64,000 bases of DNA from Endozoicomonas sp. Mp262 (GCF_025643335.1 NZ_CP092489.1:5028581-5092580), one strand, 5' to 3'; numbered from the stretch's first letter, positions 38,302 through 47,504 are shown. Made by a program: numbers and translations. Notes: generated by a model not told the origin, from the sequence alone.

Positions 38302-39657
38302 ATGAATAAATCAAGCAAAGCTGTTCTGGCCTGCCTGATGACTCCCTTGGGCTTTGATTCACAATTATTACTGGCCAACTTTATTGATGATGCCACAGCA
38401 GGGGGAAAGCTACGCACTGTTTATTATGATATTGAAAAAGGAGATCGTGTTTATCCAGACACAGGCATTAAAAAAAAATCAACCTATGTGGGTGCATGGA
38501 CAGGCAGTGTAATGCTTGATGCCAAGTCCGGTTATTATGGTGATATTATTGGTGTGGATGCCTCCCTTTACGGTGTCACCAAACTGGATATGAACGAAAA
38601 AAACAGGGACAGTAAACAACTACTGAATGCTGATAATGAAGGCTTTAGCAAACTGGGCCAGGCCTATATCAAAATTAAATTCGGTGATAACAACCTGAAT
38701 GCTAACTTCAATGCAGGCCGCCAAATGATTTATAACGCCTTGATATCCAGCTCCGGTTCCCGATCCGTACCCAGTACCTGGCAAGGCTATAACCTTAACA
38801 GTCATTTTTATGGAGTACATTTGGGACTGGTTTATGTGGATCAAATATCATTAAGGGATCAGGCAGGGTTTCACAGATTGGAAAACTTTGACGGCAAACG
38901 CATTGATTACGCTGCCGGAGGACAGATTGACACGTCTCTCAAAAACCTGAATCTATTATACCGTAACGGTTATTCAAAAGATTTCCTGCAAGCCCATAAT
39001 ATCAAAATAGGCTACAACTTTGATCTTCAGGAAGGTAACACCCTGACCATTGATACCCGCTACTATATTGCTAAAAAAGAGGGCGATCTATGGACAGGCT
39101 ACGCCAACTGGGATGCCTCCCCGGCTCCCGGGCAACCCTATAAAAGCACGGATGCGGCATTTGATGACAAAGCCGAGAACTACAGCCTGAATGCCAAATT
39201 AACCCTCAACCAGTGGACACTGGTCGCTTCCGTCAGCCATACCAAGGCTGAATCCCAGGGAAATCTGGGCAGCTATTACTATGACTTTGGCAAAAATACC
39301 CATGGTATCTGTGACATTCAAACATCAGCCTTTGGCGAGGATTTTATGTATGATGGCGAAACCGCATGGAAAACCGGGGGATTATATGATTTCTCCTCAA
39401 GGGGAGCCAAAGGACTGAGTGTGGGTTATTTTTTCCATTACGGTACCGGAATGAAAGCAAGGAATGGCAAAACCGTTTCGGAAAATGAGCATGACCTGCT
39501 ACTTTCCTATCTATTTCCCCAGAAACCGCTAGAAGGACTTAGCCTGAAGCTAATAGCCGGCTTTTATAATAATGATAAAGCGTTGCGTAATACCATAAGT
39601 TATGGAAAACGTATAGACCTGCGAGCATGGCTGGATTATAAATTTGTACTATTCTGA
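38302..39657 (+). CDS. OprD-family outer-membrane porin, first paralog
   Basis: 451 residues. The N terminus is hydrophobic but a weak signal peptide (KAVLACLMTPLGFDSQLLLA), followed by a barrel protein with alternating beta strands and a C terminus that ends in WLDYKFVLF, with the terminal phenylalanine used for outer-membrane assembly. The family is recognised from GKLRTVYYDIE, the RQMIYNALISSSGSRSVPSTWQGY block and the LENFDGKRIDY loop. OprD porins let small specific nutrients cross the outer membrane. It is closely similar to the porin at 40199. Downstream of the deo operon it may supply nucleosides, nucleotides or other small solutes, but specificity cannot be read. Confidence 0.88.
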   Translation: MNKSSKAVLACLMTPLGFDSQLLLANFIDDATAGGKLRTVYYDIEKGDRVYPDTGIKKKSTYVGAWTGSVMLDAKSGYYGDIIGVDASLYGVTKLDMNEKNRDSKQLLNADNEGFSKLGQAYIKIKFGDNNLNANFNAGRQMIYNALISSSGSRSVPSTWQGYNLNSHFYGVHLGLVYVDQISLRDQAGFHRLENFDGKRIDYAAGGQIDTSLKNLNLLYRNGYSKDFLQAHNIKIGYNFDLQEGNTLTIDTRYYIAKKEGDLWTGYANWDASPAPGQPYKSTDAAFDDKAENYSLNAKLTLNQWTLVASVSHTKAESQGNLGSYYYDFGKNTHGICDIQTSAFGEDFMYDGETAWKTGGLYDFSSRGAKGLSVGYFFHYGTGMKARNGKTVSENEHDLLLSYLFPQKPLEGLSLKLIAGFYNNDKALRNTISYGKRIDLRAWLDYKFVLF

Positions 39658-40198
39658 CAAAAACCATAACACTTTCATGGTTATTTCAAGAAAATGGACT
39701 TTCATCCTTAAAAGTCACTCCACGGCAATAAAATCTTATATGACATCTATAAAAACAGGCATATTCTGTCGTATACAAAACTATTTATCAAATGCAAGAA
39801 TTATTTTTGAAAAAGAAGTGTTTTTTCGCAAAAAACAAAGCCTATAGATAGCAACAAACGATAATTAAATACTATCACTTATTTCTGTAAGTAATTACTT
39901 TAAAGTTCATTTTTATTGATTTAAGATTGCATTTTTTTAATGGTGATATTTTCAAAATATTAACCGGTTACTTACCAAAAATTGACATAAATCAAAAAAA
40001 TAAACCTGTTCATTAACGATAATCGACGCGCGTATATGACCAATATTTATCAAGCTAAATCAATATTGACTGACGGCAGTTAAATAATTTTCTGCGCTTA
40101 ATTAAAGCCTTTATAAAGGGCTGGTAAGCCCATTTAATTGCAATATCCCCTCAGTTGCTTTAGCCACAGATAGATTCAACACACAAGGCTCCAAACTC
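39658..40198. other. AT-rich intergenic region between the two porin genes
   Basis: No gene I would support. Contains an FNR-like palindrome and the probable promoter of the second porin. A 67-codon frame at 39644 overlaps the first porin's end and looks spurious. Confidence 0.5.
39982..39995. promoter_or_regulatory. Candidate FNR/Anr-like site upstream of second porin
   Basis: TTGAC-ATAA-ATCAA, one mismatch from the FNR consensus, about 204 bp before the porin start. Nearby TAACCGGTTA (39961-39970) is another palindrome. Confidence 0.35.
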
Positions 40199-41515
40199 AT
40201 GCATAGCTTTAAAAAAAGCGCGCTGACCTGTGCCGTTGCGGCACTGACACTGGGCTCTCAAATTGCCAGTGCAAACTTCTCCAACCTTTATGAAGATGCT
40301 TCCGTTTCCGGTAAGCTGCGTGTTACTCACTACGATATTCAAAAAAGTGACAAGGCAGACAACAGTTCTTCTGCTGCCGGTGCTACCACTGGCGGTCTGA
40401 TGCTGGATGCCAAGTCCGGCTACGCTTGGGATATTATCGGTTTCGACGCCTCTCTTTACAGCGCTGTTAAGCTCCGCATGGATGAAAACAACAGCCACAG
40501 TAACCAGCTGCTGAATGATGACAACAAAGGCTTCAGCAAAATTGGTCAGGCCTACGTAAAAGTTAAGCTGGGCAATGATGACCTGAACGGTAAGCTACAG
40601 GCTGGTCGTCAAATTATTTATAACGGCCTGATCTCCAGCTCCGGTTCCCGTACTGTACCAAGCAGCTGGCAGGGTTATAACCTCACCGGTAATGCTTTCG
40701 GCGTTAGCTACGGCCTGGCTTATGTTGACCAGATGTCCCTGCGTAGTGAAGCAGGTTTCCATAAGCTGGAAAACTTTGATGGCAAGCGTATTGACTATGT
40801 CATGGGTGGTCAACTGGGCTATAAGATCGGCGGCCTGGACCTGATGTACCGCAATGCCTTCTCCAAAGACTTCCTGCAAGCCCATAACTTCAATGCCGCT
40901 TACACCTTCAATCTGGCAGAAAATACTGACCTGACTGTTGGTGGCCGTTACTTTGTAACCAAGGAAGACGGAGACCTCTGGACTGGTACCACATGGGATG
41001 GCGATACCAACTTTAATGACAAGGCACAAAACTTCAGCCTGAACGCCAAGCTGGCGATGAACGACTGGACTGTTGTTGCCGCTGTGAGCAAGACCAAGGC
41101 TGAATATAACAAAGCAGGCGAACTGGGCAAGTACTACTACGACTTCGGTAAGAACACCCACGGTATCTGGGGTCTGGAAACTTCTGGCTTTGCTGAAGAC
41201 TTCATGTACGACGGCGAAACTGCATGGATGGCTGGCGCTCAGTACGACTTCGCAAACCTGGGCGTGAAAGGCCTGAATGTTGGCTACTTCTTCCACTACG
41301 GTTCCGGCATGGAGCTGAACAACAAGAAGCTGTCTGAAGAAGAGCATGACCTGCTGGTTACCTACGCGTTCCAACAGGAAAGCCTGAAAGGCCTGAGCTT
41401 CAAGATGAAGTACGGCCTGTACAGAACCAATGACAAAGAACTGCGCGACTACATCGGCTACGGCAAGCGTGATGACCTGCGCGTATGGCTGGACTACAAA
41501 TTCGTAGCATTCTAA
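40199..41515 (+). CDS. OprD-family outer-membrane porin, second paralog
   Basis: 438 residues with a clear signal peptide (HSFKKSALTCAVAALTLGSQIASA). It shares most blocks with the gene at 38302, including RQIIYNGLISSSGSRTVPSSWQGY, KLENFDGKRIDY and the ending WLDYKFVAF. Codon use is strongly skewed to a few codons (for example CTG for leucine and GGT or GGC for glycine), which suggests high expression and makes this the major porin of the pair. Start ATG at 40199. It has its own terminator and an FNR-like site upstream. Substrate unknown; nucleoside-related solutes are suggested only by its neighbours. Confidence 0.9.
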   Translation: MHSFKKSALTCAVAALTLGSQIASANFSNLYEDASVSGKLRVTHYDIQKSDKADNSSSAAGATTGGLMLDAKSGYAWDIIGFDASLYSAVKLRMDENNSHSNQLLNDDNKGFSKIGQAYVKVKLGNDDLNGKLQAGRQIIYNGLISSSGSRTVPSSWQGYNLTGNAFGVSYGLAYVDQMSLRSEAGFHKLENFDGKRIDYVMGGQLGYKIGGLDLMYRNAFSKDFLQAHNFNAAYTFNLAENTDLTVGGRYFVTKEDGDLWTGTTWDGDTNFNDKAQNFSLNAKLAMNDWTVVAAVSKTKAEYNKAGELGKYYYDFGKNTHGIWGLETSGFAEDFMYDGETAWMAGAQYDFANLGVKGLNVGYFFHYGSGMELNNKKLSEEEHDLLVTYAFQQESLKGLSFKMKYGLYRTNDKELRDYIGYGKRDDLRVWLDYKFVAF

Positions 41516-41526
41516 GCCTTTTTAGA

Positions 41527-41552
41527 AAGCCCCGTATTTCCGGGGCTTTTTT
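41527..41552 (+). terminator. Rho-independent terminator of the second porin
   Basis: AAGCCCCG / CGGGGCTT hairpin followed by six or more T, 11 bp after the stop. Confidence 0.9.
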
Positions 41553-41721
41553 ATAACTATTTCCGCTATTTAAGTTTCTGTCAAACCGTATCCATACATA
41601 CGTCTACAGACTTTTAATCCGTATTTACACAATCCTTAATCCCCCTCCGACCCCTCCCTCCCAGCGAGGGCGCAGGGAACGAAATAGATAAAAAAGTTCA
41701 TTTAATCATTTTGGAGACCCC

Positions 41722-44373
41722 ATGGCTTTACATGACACCCTTTCTTCGCCCCAAAAAAACAAAAACCGCTTTTTAGTATCCAGTCTGGCACTGGCTATTT
41801 CAGCCTCTGTTACCGGCAGCGCTTTTGCTGATGTTATTTTCAGTGAGTATGTAGAAGGCAGTGGTTATAACAAAGCTATCGAACTGTACAATACAGGTAC
41901 TGAACAGGTTGACCTGAGCAACTACACAGTCAGACTTCATACCAATGGCGTCGCGGACAATCCCAAATCTCTTTCCCTCTCCGGAAAATCCCTGGATGCT
42001 GGTAAAGTTTTAGTTATTGCCCACAGCTCTGCCAGTGATGTGATTAAAGCTGAAAATAAAATGATTGATGCCTCAATCACCAATTTCAATGGTAATGACT
42101 CGCTAGTACTGGTACAGGGTGAAACACCTGTTGACGCTATTGGTATCATCGGTGACAGCACTGATTTCGGCAAAGACAAAACACTGGCCAGAAAAGAAGG
42201 CATATCTACTGGCTCAACCACATTTGACCTGAATGACTGGAATGAATTTAAAAAAGATGACTTCGATGGTCTTGGTCATGCACCGGGTACAAGAGTACCT
42301 GTCGATAAAGAGGATGATGGCGACACAATCGACCCAGGCCCCAGCTTTGGTAGCTGCGCCCAGCCTGGTGATGAATTAAAAAGAATCACCGATATCCAAA
42401 AGTTGGAGTTTGATGTTAATAAGGATGGTATAGCAACCAACCCTCAATATGTATTGGTTAAAGGCATCGTTACCCAGGTCACAGCAAGCGGTTATTTTAT
42501 TCAGCAGTTTAAAACAGAGGAGGAACAGCAAGATAAAATATCCAGTGGTATCTACGTTTACGATAACATCAACCGCCCTAAAGTTGGTGAACGCATTTAC
42601 CTGAAAGCCAAGGCGACTAAATATAAAAACATGACGCAGCTCACCGGCGTAAAACCAAGTGAGCTTAATGTTTGTGCCAGTAATATGCCAATACCAGGCC
42701 CTGTTTATCTGACTATGCCGGTCTCAGAGGTTGATCTTGACCAGTACGAAGGTATGCAGGTTGAAGTTGCGCCTGTATCTGGTGAAAGCTTCTACGTAAC
42801 CGATACCTTTAGCCTGTCCCATTACGGACAAATCAAGGTATCCAGCGGCGCACCTCGGGCGATTCCCACCGACAAGCATATTCCTGGCAGCAACGAAGCT
42901 ATCGCTATTAAAGAAAGTAATGCCAAAAACAGCCTGACTATCGAAGATGGCTTTAGCGGTAAAAACCCTGAAACTATTAGCTATTATCCAGAGTTTAGTC
43001 ATGACAAAGCGGTTCGCATTGGTAGCCGTGTAGAAAATACTCTGAATGGCGGCCTGTATCGTTTTGGTGATGACTTCCAGTTAGTGCAGGTTGATGAACT
43101 TCAGCTGGACGAATCTGAGCACCCACGTATTCAGGAGCCAGCATCGGCCCCAGCCAACACTATTCGCATTGCCTCTTTCAACGTACTGAACTACTTCAAC
43201 GGTTATGCAGGCAAAGACGGCAACCTGACTCCGGATGATGCCAAATACTGGGAGCACAGTATTAACGGTAACGCCCGTGGTGCTACGAGCAAAGAAGAGT
43301 TTGCTACCCAGCGTGAGAAAATCATTACTGCCATTAGCCGTATCAATGCTGACGTGGTCGGTATCCTGGAAATGGAAAATGATGGTTGGGATAATGATAG
43401 TGCAATTCACGACCTGGTCATTAATGGCATAAATAAAGTCAGCAACAAAACATACGACTATATTCGTACTGATGCAGACCTGATTGGTACTGATGTTATT
43501 AAAGTATCTCTGATTTATAACAAAGATGCGGTAGAACCTGCGGGCAAGCCAGTTATTCTGACTGAGTATCCATTTGACAAGGATACCAAAAAGCACCGCC
43601 CGCCAATGATCCAGACTTTCAAAGAGAAGGCAACCGGCAAAGAGTTCACCGTTGCCATCAACCACTTTAAGTCAAAAGGTTCATCCTGTAGCGCTATGGG
43701 TGATAAAACCGATGAATGGGGACAGGGTAACTGTAACCGGATGCGTGTTACCGCTGCTGAAACACTGGGTAAATATCTCGACGCACACTATCAAGGCAAA
43801 GATGTCCTGCTGGTTGGCGACTTAAATGCCTACGGCATGGAAGATCCTGTTCTGCTGCTGACGCAAAAAGATAAGGACATCCAGCGTACACTTGAGAAAA
43901 TTACCCACAAAGATGGCAAATACACTGTAACACCGACTGCTTATCGCATGGATTTTGTTAATCTGGGACCAAAGTTCATCAAAGAGGACTACTTCAGCTA
44001 TGCCTATGGTGGTGAAGTTGGTAGCCTTGATCACGGTTTAGCAAGTCCTTCACTGGCCAGCAAAGTGAAGCAGGTTCAGGACTGGAACATCAATGCCGGT
44101 GAACCTACCGGTATGGATTACACTACCAGCGACAAGCCTCAGGAAGTTCAGGATGCACTGATCGTAGCAGAGAGCCCATTTAGATCATCCGACCACAACC
44201 CTATTATGGTCGATGTTCAGCTGGGTGACAGAGATTCCAGCAATGGTAACGGCGATAACAACAGCGGAGTCAACACCGGCGATGAAGATGACTCCGGTAG
44301 CATGGGCTGGCTGACTCTGGGACTGGGTCTTCTGGGTCTGGGTGGCCGTCGTCGCAAGAAAAAAGCCGCATAA
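41722..44373 (+). CDS. Secreted ExeM/NucH-like nuclease with GlyGly-CTERM tail
   Basis: An 883-residue exported nuclease expected to degrade extracellular DNA. After a signal peptide (FLVSSLALAISASVTGSAFA) comes a lamin-tail-like domain (FSEYVEGSGYNKAIELYN, residues 40-150). A nucleic-acid-binding OB-like region follows (QYVLVKGIVTQVTASGYF, about 245-330). The endonuclease/exonuclease/phosphatase domain runs from about 485: ASFNVLNYF, GILEMEND, INHFKSKG, GDLNAYG and SSDHNPIMV are its metal and catalytic blocks. The tail has an acidic linker, then SMGWLTLGLGLLGLGG and RRRKKKAA, a GlyGly-CTERM sorting signal. The rhombosortase that should cut this tail is the next gene. Confidence 0.93.
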   Translation: MALHDTLSSPQKNKNRFLVSSLALAISASVTGSAFADVIFSEYVEGSGYNKAIELYNTGTEQVDLSNYTVRLHTNGVADNPKSLSLSGKSLDAGKVLVIAHSSASDVIKAENKMIDASITNFNGNDSLVLVQGETPVDAIGIIGDSTDFGKDKTLARKEGISTGSTTFDLNDWNEFKKDDFDGLGHAPGTRVPVDKEDDGDTIDPGPSFGSCAQPGDELKRITDIQKLEFDVNKDGIATNPQYVLVKGIVTQVTASGYFIQQFKTEEEQQDKISSGIYVYDNINRPKVGERIYLKAKATKYKNMTQLTGVKPSELNVCASNMPIPGPVYLTMPVSEVDLDQYEGMQVEVAPVSGESFYVTDTFSLSHYGQIKVSSGAPRAIPTDKHIPGSNEAIAIKESNAKNSLTIEDGFSGKNPETISYYPEFSHDKAVRIGSRVENTLNGGLYRFGDDFQLVQVDELQLDESEHPRIQEPASAPANTIRIASFNVLNYFNGYAGKDGNLTPDDAKYWEHSINGNARGATSKEEFATQREKIITAISRINADVVGILEMENDGWDNDSAIHDLVINGINKVSNKTYDYIRTDADLIGTDVIKVSLIYNKDAVEPAGKPVILTEYPFDKDTKKHRPPMIQTFKEKATGKEFTVAINHFKSKGSSCSAMGDKTDEWGQGNCNRMRVTAAETLGKYLDAHYQGKDVLLVGDLNAYGMEDPVLLLTQKDKDIQRTLEKITHKDGKYTVTPTAYRMDFVNLGPKFIKEDYFSYAYGGEVGSLDHGLASPSLASKVKQVQDWNINAGEPTGMDYTTSDKPQEVQDALIVAESPFRSSDHNPIMVDVQLGDRDSSNGNGDNNSGVNTGDEDDSGSMGWLTLGLGLLGLGGRRRKKKAA

Positions 44374-44401
44374 TATCAGCTCCCCTCGTTCCCAGCGTCC
44401 T

Positions 44402-44561
44402 GAGGGTGTCGCGAAAGTGATTGTTATTAACCACGGAGACACAAAGACACGGAGATTTATAGTTTAAAGATACAAAAACTCTGTGCCTCCGTGTCTCCGT
44501 GGTTAAAAAAAGAGAATCAATCTCGTTTTATGCACACTGCATTCAGTTTCGCGACACCCTC
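44402..44561. repeat. Nested inverted repeats after the nuclease gene
   Basis: Outer 15-bp arms GAGGGTGTCGCGAAA / TTTCGCGACACCCTC enclose inner arms at 44427-44454 and 44479-44506, related to TTAACCACGGAGACACAAAG. The whole could fold into one long stem. It looks like a dispersed palindromic repeat rather than a gene. Confidence 0.7.
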
Positions 44562-44624
44562 TCCCCGCTGGGAATGCAGGCCTGTCCAGCCACGATAGCT
44601 ACGAAACTAGGCGGATAGCACCGT

Positions 44625-44656
44625 ATGCATTCCAGGCGAGGACGCCTGGAACGAGA
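44625..44656. repeat. REP-like palindromic unit
   Basis: GCATTCCAGGCG / CGCCTGGAACG-type palindrome. Related sequences lie at 41650-41690, 44385-44400, 45388-45460 and 45878-45911. Confidence 0.55.
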
Positions 44657-44756
44657 GTGATCAAGTTAATCACACCTACAGCCGGGTATTTGCCCGGCCT
44701 TTTCTTTAATTAATGGTCGTCCCTTGAGCCTGTGTGAATATCATTGTGTATCGCTA

Positions 44757-45368
44757 ATGAGAAAATCCTTTTTATCAAAGCCTCTAACCGCTTTTATTAT
44801 AATAACGATAGTCATATCACTATTATCCCTGGGAAAAATGTACGACTGGTTATCACTGGATCGCCATGCGCCTTCATATTCACTAATCTGGCGTTGGATG
44901 ACAGCACACCTGACGCATTTCAATATCCGGCACTTGCTACTCAACCTTTTCGGCTTGGCGATTATCTATTACATCAATGAGAAACTATTTTGTTCCTGGT
45001 GGGGGTTATTCTGCACAGTCAGTCTGTGCCTGTGGACTTCAACCTGTATTTGGTTGCTGAGTTCTGCTATCAGCCGTTACGCGGGGCTATCTGGCATACT
45101 TCACGGCTTGGCGGTTGTTGCAATCATCACCACGCCACACTATAAAAAACACATCAAAGCACTCATGCTGATTTTTTGGGCAGGAAAAACACTGAGGGAG
45201 CACACATCTTTCTACGATAGTGCTTTTATGGGTAACTTTTTACAAACCGGTGTCGCAGTGGATGCTCACTTATATGGTTTTATTGGCGGGATGCTATTGG
45301 TGCTTATTGCATATGCTTACAGTATAAACAGTGTTTATCAGAAAACCTCAAACCACTTGGTAGACTGA
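44757..45368 (+). CDS. Rhombosortase (rhomboid-family intramembrane protease)
   Basis: A 203-residue inner-membrane protein with six hydrophobic segments. The rhomboid pattern is visible: HLTHFNIRHLLLNLFG (conserved histidine and asparagine), the serine in YAGLSGILHG near residue 112, and the histidine in VDAHLYGFIGG near residue 170. The small size and the HLTH...GLSG...H layout match rhombosortases, which cleave the GlyGly-CTERM tail of exported proteins. The adjacent upstream gene encodes just such a protein. ATG 44757 is preferred; a TTG eleven codons upstream lacks a good ribosome site. The gap of 383 bp holds repeats, so it may have its own promoter. Confidence 0.85.
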   Translation: MRKSFLSKPLTAFIIITIVISLLSLGKMYDWLSLDRHAPSYSLIWRWMTAHLTHFNIRHLLLNLFGLAIIYYINEKLFCSWWGLFCTVSLCLWTSTCIWLLSSAISRYAGLSGILHGLAVVAIITTPHYKKHIKALMLIFWAGKTLREHTSFYDSAFMGNFLQTGVAVDAHLYGFIGGMLLVLIAYAYSINSVYQKTSNHLVD

Positions 45369-45387
45369 GAACGAAGGCCTCTTTACT

Positions 45388-45460
45388 ATCGTTCCCTGCG
45401 TCCCTGCCGGGAATGCAGACCTATCCCTGAGGTATAGAAAGACCCATATACATTCCCGGG
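45388..45460. repeat. REP-like palindromic repeats
   Basis: CGTTCCCTGCGTCCCTGCCG and GGGAATGCAG units, with a related CATTCCCGGG at the end, match the palindromes around 44.6 and 45.9 kb. Confidence 0.5.
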
Positions 45461-45477
45461 AAAACCATGAAAATAAG

Positions 45478-45762
45478 TCATGGTTTGCTGACCAGCTCCA
45501 GAATTTGCTTCAGCATATTACCATGCTCCACCTGACCTCTTTTCAACTCTCTTACATCTGATTTCAACTCTCTTACATCTGATTGCAATTCAGACAGCAG
45601 GTCACTATGGTGACTTAGCTCCCGGCGTATCTCCAGCATATGGGTATCTGTCCGGCACTGATGTCTCCTTATATCCAGAAAACCTTCTTCCACCTTTTCG
45701 GCCAGGGCATCAAACTCAGCCCGTCTCACAAACTCATCGCCTTCGGTTTCAATACTGCTCAT
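45478..45762 (-). CDS. Small coiled-coil protein
   Basis: 94 residues, highly charged, without signal peptide. The C-terminal half is a heptad-patterned helix (LLSELQSDVRELKSDVREL) with two nearly identical eleven-residue-spaced repeats, likely from a short tandem DNA duplication. It should form a dimeric or trimeric coiled coil. I recognise no family beyond this, and its partners are unknown. It lies alone between two REP-like arrays. Confidence 0.6.
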   Translation of the reverse strand: MSSIETEGDEFVRRAEFDALAEKVEEGFLDIRRHQCRTDTHMLEIRRELSHHSDLLSELQSDVRELKSDVRELKRGQVEHGNMLKQILELVSKP

Positions 45763-45877
45763 GGCTAATCCTATGGGTTTATTTTTGTTGCAGGCTCAGT
45801 GTAGGCAGTTCATTGTCGCCTATCCACTGCTGCGCTATACCCACAGGCCGCACACCTGATATTCGCTGGACACATCC

Positions 45878-45911
45878 GTATACATTCCCGGCCGGGACGC
45901 CGGGAACGAGA
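45878..45911. repeat. REP-like palindromic unit
   Basis: CATTCCCGGC / GCCGGGAACG palindrome just after the universal stress protein gene, same family as the units near 44.6 kb. Confidence 0.55.
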
Positions 45912-45929
45912 GACAAATGTCGATTTTTT

Positions 45930-46364
45930 TCACAGGTCTGTTTTTATCAATAAAATATCACAGGGCATTTGCCGCACTACCGGCTCTGAAGCTGAAGCAA
46001 GTATTTCCCCCAGCCAACTATAGCGATGATGTCCCATCAGCAGCAAATCCACCTCATACTTCTTGACAGCTTCAGTGAGCGTCATGGCCATATCATCACA
46101 GCAATGCGAATAGCAATCCACCGGATAACCACAGTTTTCCAGCAAGCTTTTCATGGTCTTGATGGAACTCTGCTCTACGGCCACATTAGCCTTTTCAAGA
46201 TTGATATCAAACATACCATGATAGGGTTTGCCCACTGTGTGCTCAATATGGATAGCACTTAATTTAGCCTGCTCGCAGCGAGCCCGCTGCACCGCCTTTT
46301 CAACCAGCAACCCCACATCCTTACCAAAATCAACAGCCAGCATGATATGTTGATACAGAGACAT
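45930..46364 (-). CDS. Universal stress protein, UspA type
   Basis: A 144-residue single-domain protein of the USP superfamily, which in bacteria accumulates under starvation and other stress. The first strand YQHIMLAVDFGKD and the C-terminal GHHRYSWLGEILASASEPVV with CDILLIK match UspA-like proteins. Three vicinal cysteines (DCYSHCCDD) are present in the middle. Start ATG at 46362-46364. It follows the TDT transporter gene by 129 bp in the same direction and could share its transcript. Confidence 0.88.
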   Translation of the reverse strand: MSLYQHIMLAVDFGKDVGLLVEKAVQRARCEQAKLSAIHIEHTVGKPYHGMFDINLEKANVAVEQSSIKTMKSLLENCGYPVDCYSHCCDDMAMTLTEAVKKYEVDLLLMGHHRYSWLGEILASASEPVVRQMPCDILLIKTDL

Positions 46365-46493
46365 CTCTTACCCTCCGGTAGGGCTATTGTTACGAATAAT
46401 TGCTCACTTATGAAGTATCCGAGCCAAGTAACAATAGAACGATTTTTCTGACTAAACCATAACCCGTTTGAAAACCGGATATCTTTATCTTGC

Positions 46494-47504
46494 TTACCCA
46501 GCGAAACTGTTTCTAAAGCGCGCCCCACACAGATAAAAAAACACATAGCGGATAGCCACATACAATACCATTGCGGTAGCCACATACAGTTCAATCCGAG
46601 CCAGGCCATCAGTTATTCTTGCAAGCCAGAAAAAATCCTTTTGAAATAACCAGTGGGTCAATTTAATCAGCGCAGTGGCACCAATCACCATTGGAAAGGT
46701 AAAGGCAGCATAGCCGGGGGAAAACGGCAAACGCAGCAGCCGGATAAATCCTGTATAAACGAGCACCGTCATCAACAGCGCCAAAGGTGCAAGAATAAGT
46801 ATCAACAGTGGATCAGGCTGGTCACTAATGGTGAGATAGCCTGCGAGGGAAAGACTGGCCGGTGCTGCCATAATGGCAAAGGTTGGCAGCGCTGCATCAG
46901 GGATAACCCCCCTGAACATCAACCGGTAAAGCATCACCGGCAGTTTGACAAAATAGCAGCCCAGACCGAAGACAAAAAGGCTATACACCCCGTTTTCGTA
47001 GCCCATTCCATGGCTGGTGACCGCCGCAACAATAATACCCACAGGCGGAACAAACCAGCTGGGAACCATATGCTCCAGCCTGAAGTTGTTCACCCTGCCC
47101 ACCACAAAGCAGACAAAGAGCACAATATGACAGATCACTGCCACCAGCCAAAGCCCCCTGGCAATACCTGGAATCACACTGAGCAAAGACTGGGAAATCA
47201 CCATTAATGCCATGGCCGATGTGGGCATAACACTACTGATGACAGGGTGTGCCAACTCTTCCCGGATTAAATGGGGATGAAGCACAAACTTCGTAATAAT
47301 CTTCAGCACCAGTATTGTCGCAATCAACGCTGATACTATTTTTAAGGGTTGCGCCCAATCCGGGCTTACCATGGACCAGGCTGCCCCCAGGCTTGCAATC
47401 CCAAGCGCCAAACCACCAAGGGGGGTAGGCACCCGCGCCAGCCTGGCTACCAGCCCACTGGGCTTAGCATTGTCAGACCATGGGTACTGCTGGATGGTTG
47501 CCAT
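46494..47504 (-). CDS. TDT-family transporter (TehA/SLAC1 fold)
   Basis: A 336-residue inner-membrane protein with about ten hydrophobic segments. The opening RLARVPTPLGGLALGIASLG and the paired-helix architecture are those of the tellurite-resistance/dicarboxylate transporter family, which covers TehA, malate carriers and SLAC1-like anion channels. Substrate is unknown; a small organic acid or sulfite-like anion is plausible. It is divergent from a LysR-type gene with a palindromic promoter between them, so that regulator probably controls it. Start ATG at 47502-47504. Confidence 0.82.
   Translation of the reverse strand: MATIQQYPWSDNAKPSGLVARLARVPTPLGGLALGIASLGAAWSMVSPDWAQPLKIVSALIATILVLKIITKFVLHPHLIREELAHPVISSVMPTSAMALMVISQSLLSVIPGIARGLWLVAVICHIVLFVCFVVGRVNNFRLEHMVPSWFVPPVGIIVAAVTSHGMGYENGVYSLFVFGLGCYFVKLPVMLYRLMFRGVIPDAALPTFAIMAAPASLSLAGYLTISDQPDPLLILILAPLALLMTVLVYTGFIRLLRLPFSPGYAAFTFPMVIGATALIKLTHWLFQKDFFWLARITDGLARIELYVATAMVLYVAIRYVFFYLCGARFRNSFAG

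Noticed and set aside
39644-39847. 67-codon frame after the first porin
   Set aside because: Overlaps the porin stop, very AT-rich, no ribosome site and no family.
40595-41374. 259-codon frame opposite the second porin
   Set aside because: Antisense shadow produced by strong codon bias in the highly expressed porin gene.
43081-43665. 194-codon frame opposite the nuclease gene
   Set aside because: Antisense to the catalytic domain of the nuclease; no independent support.
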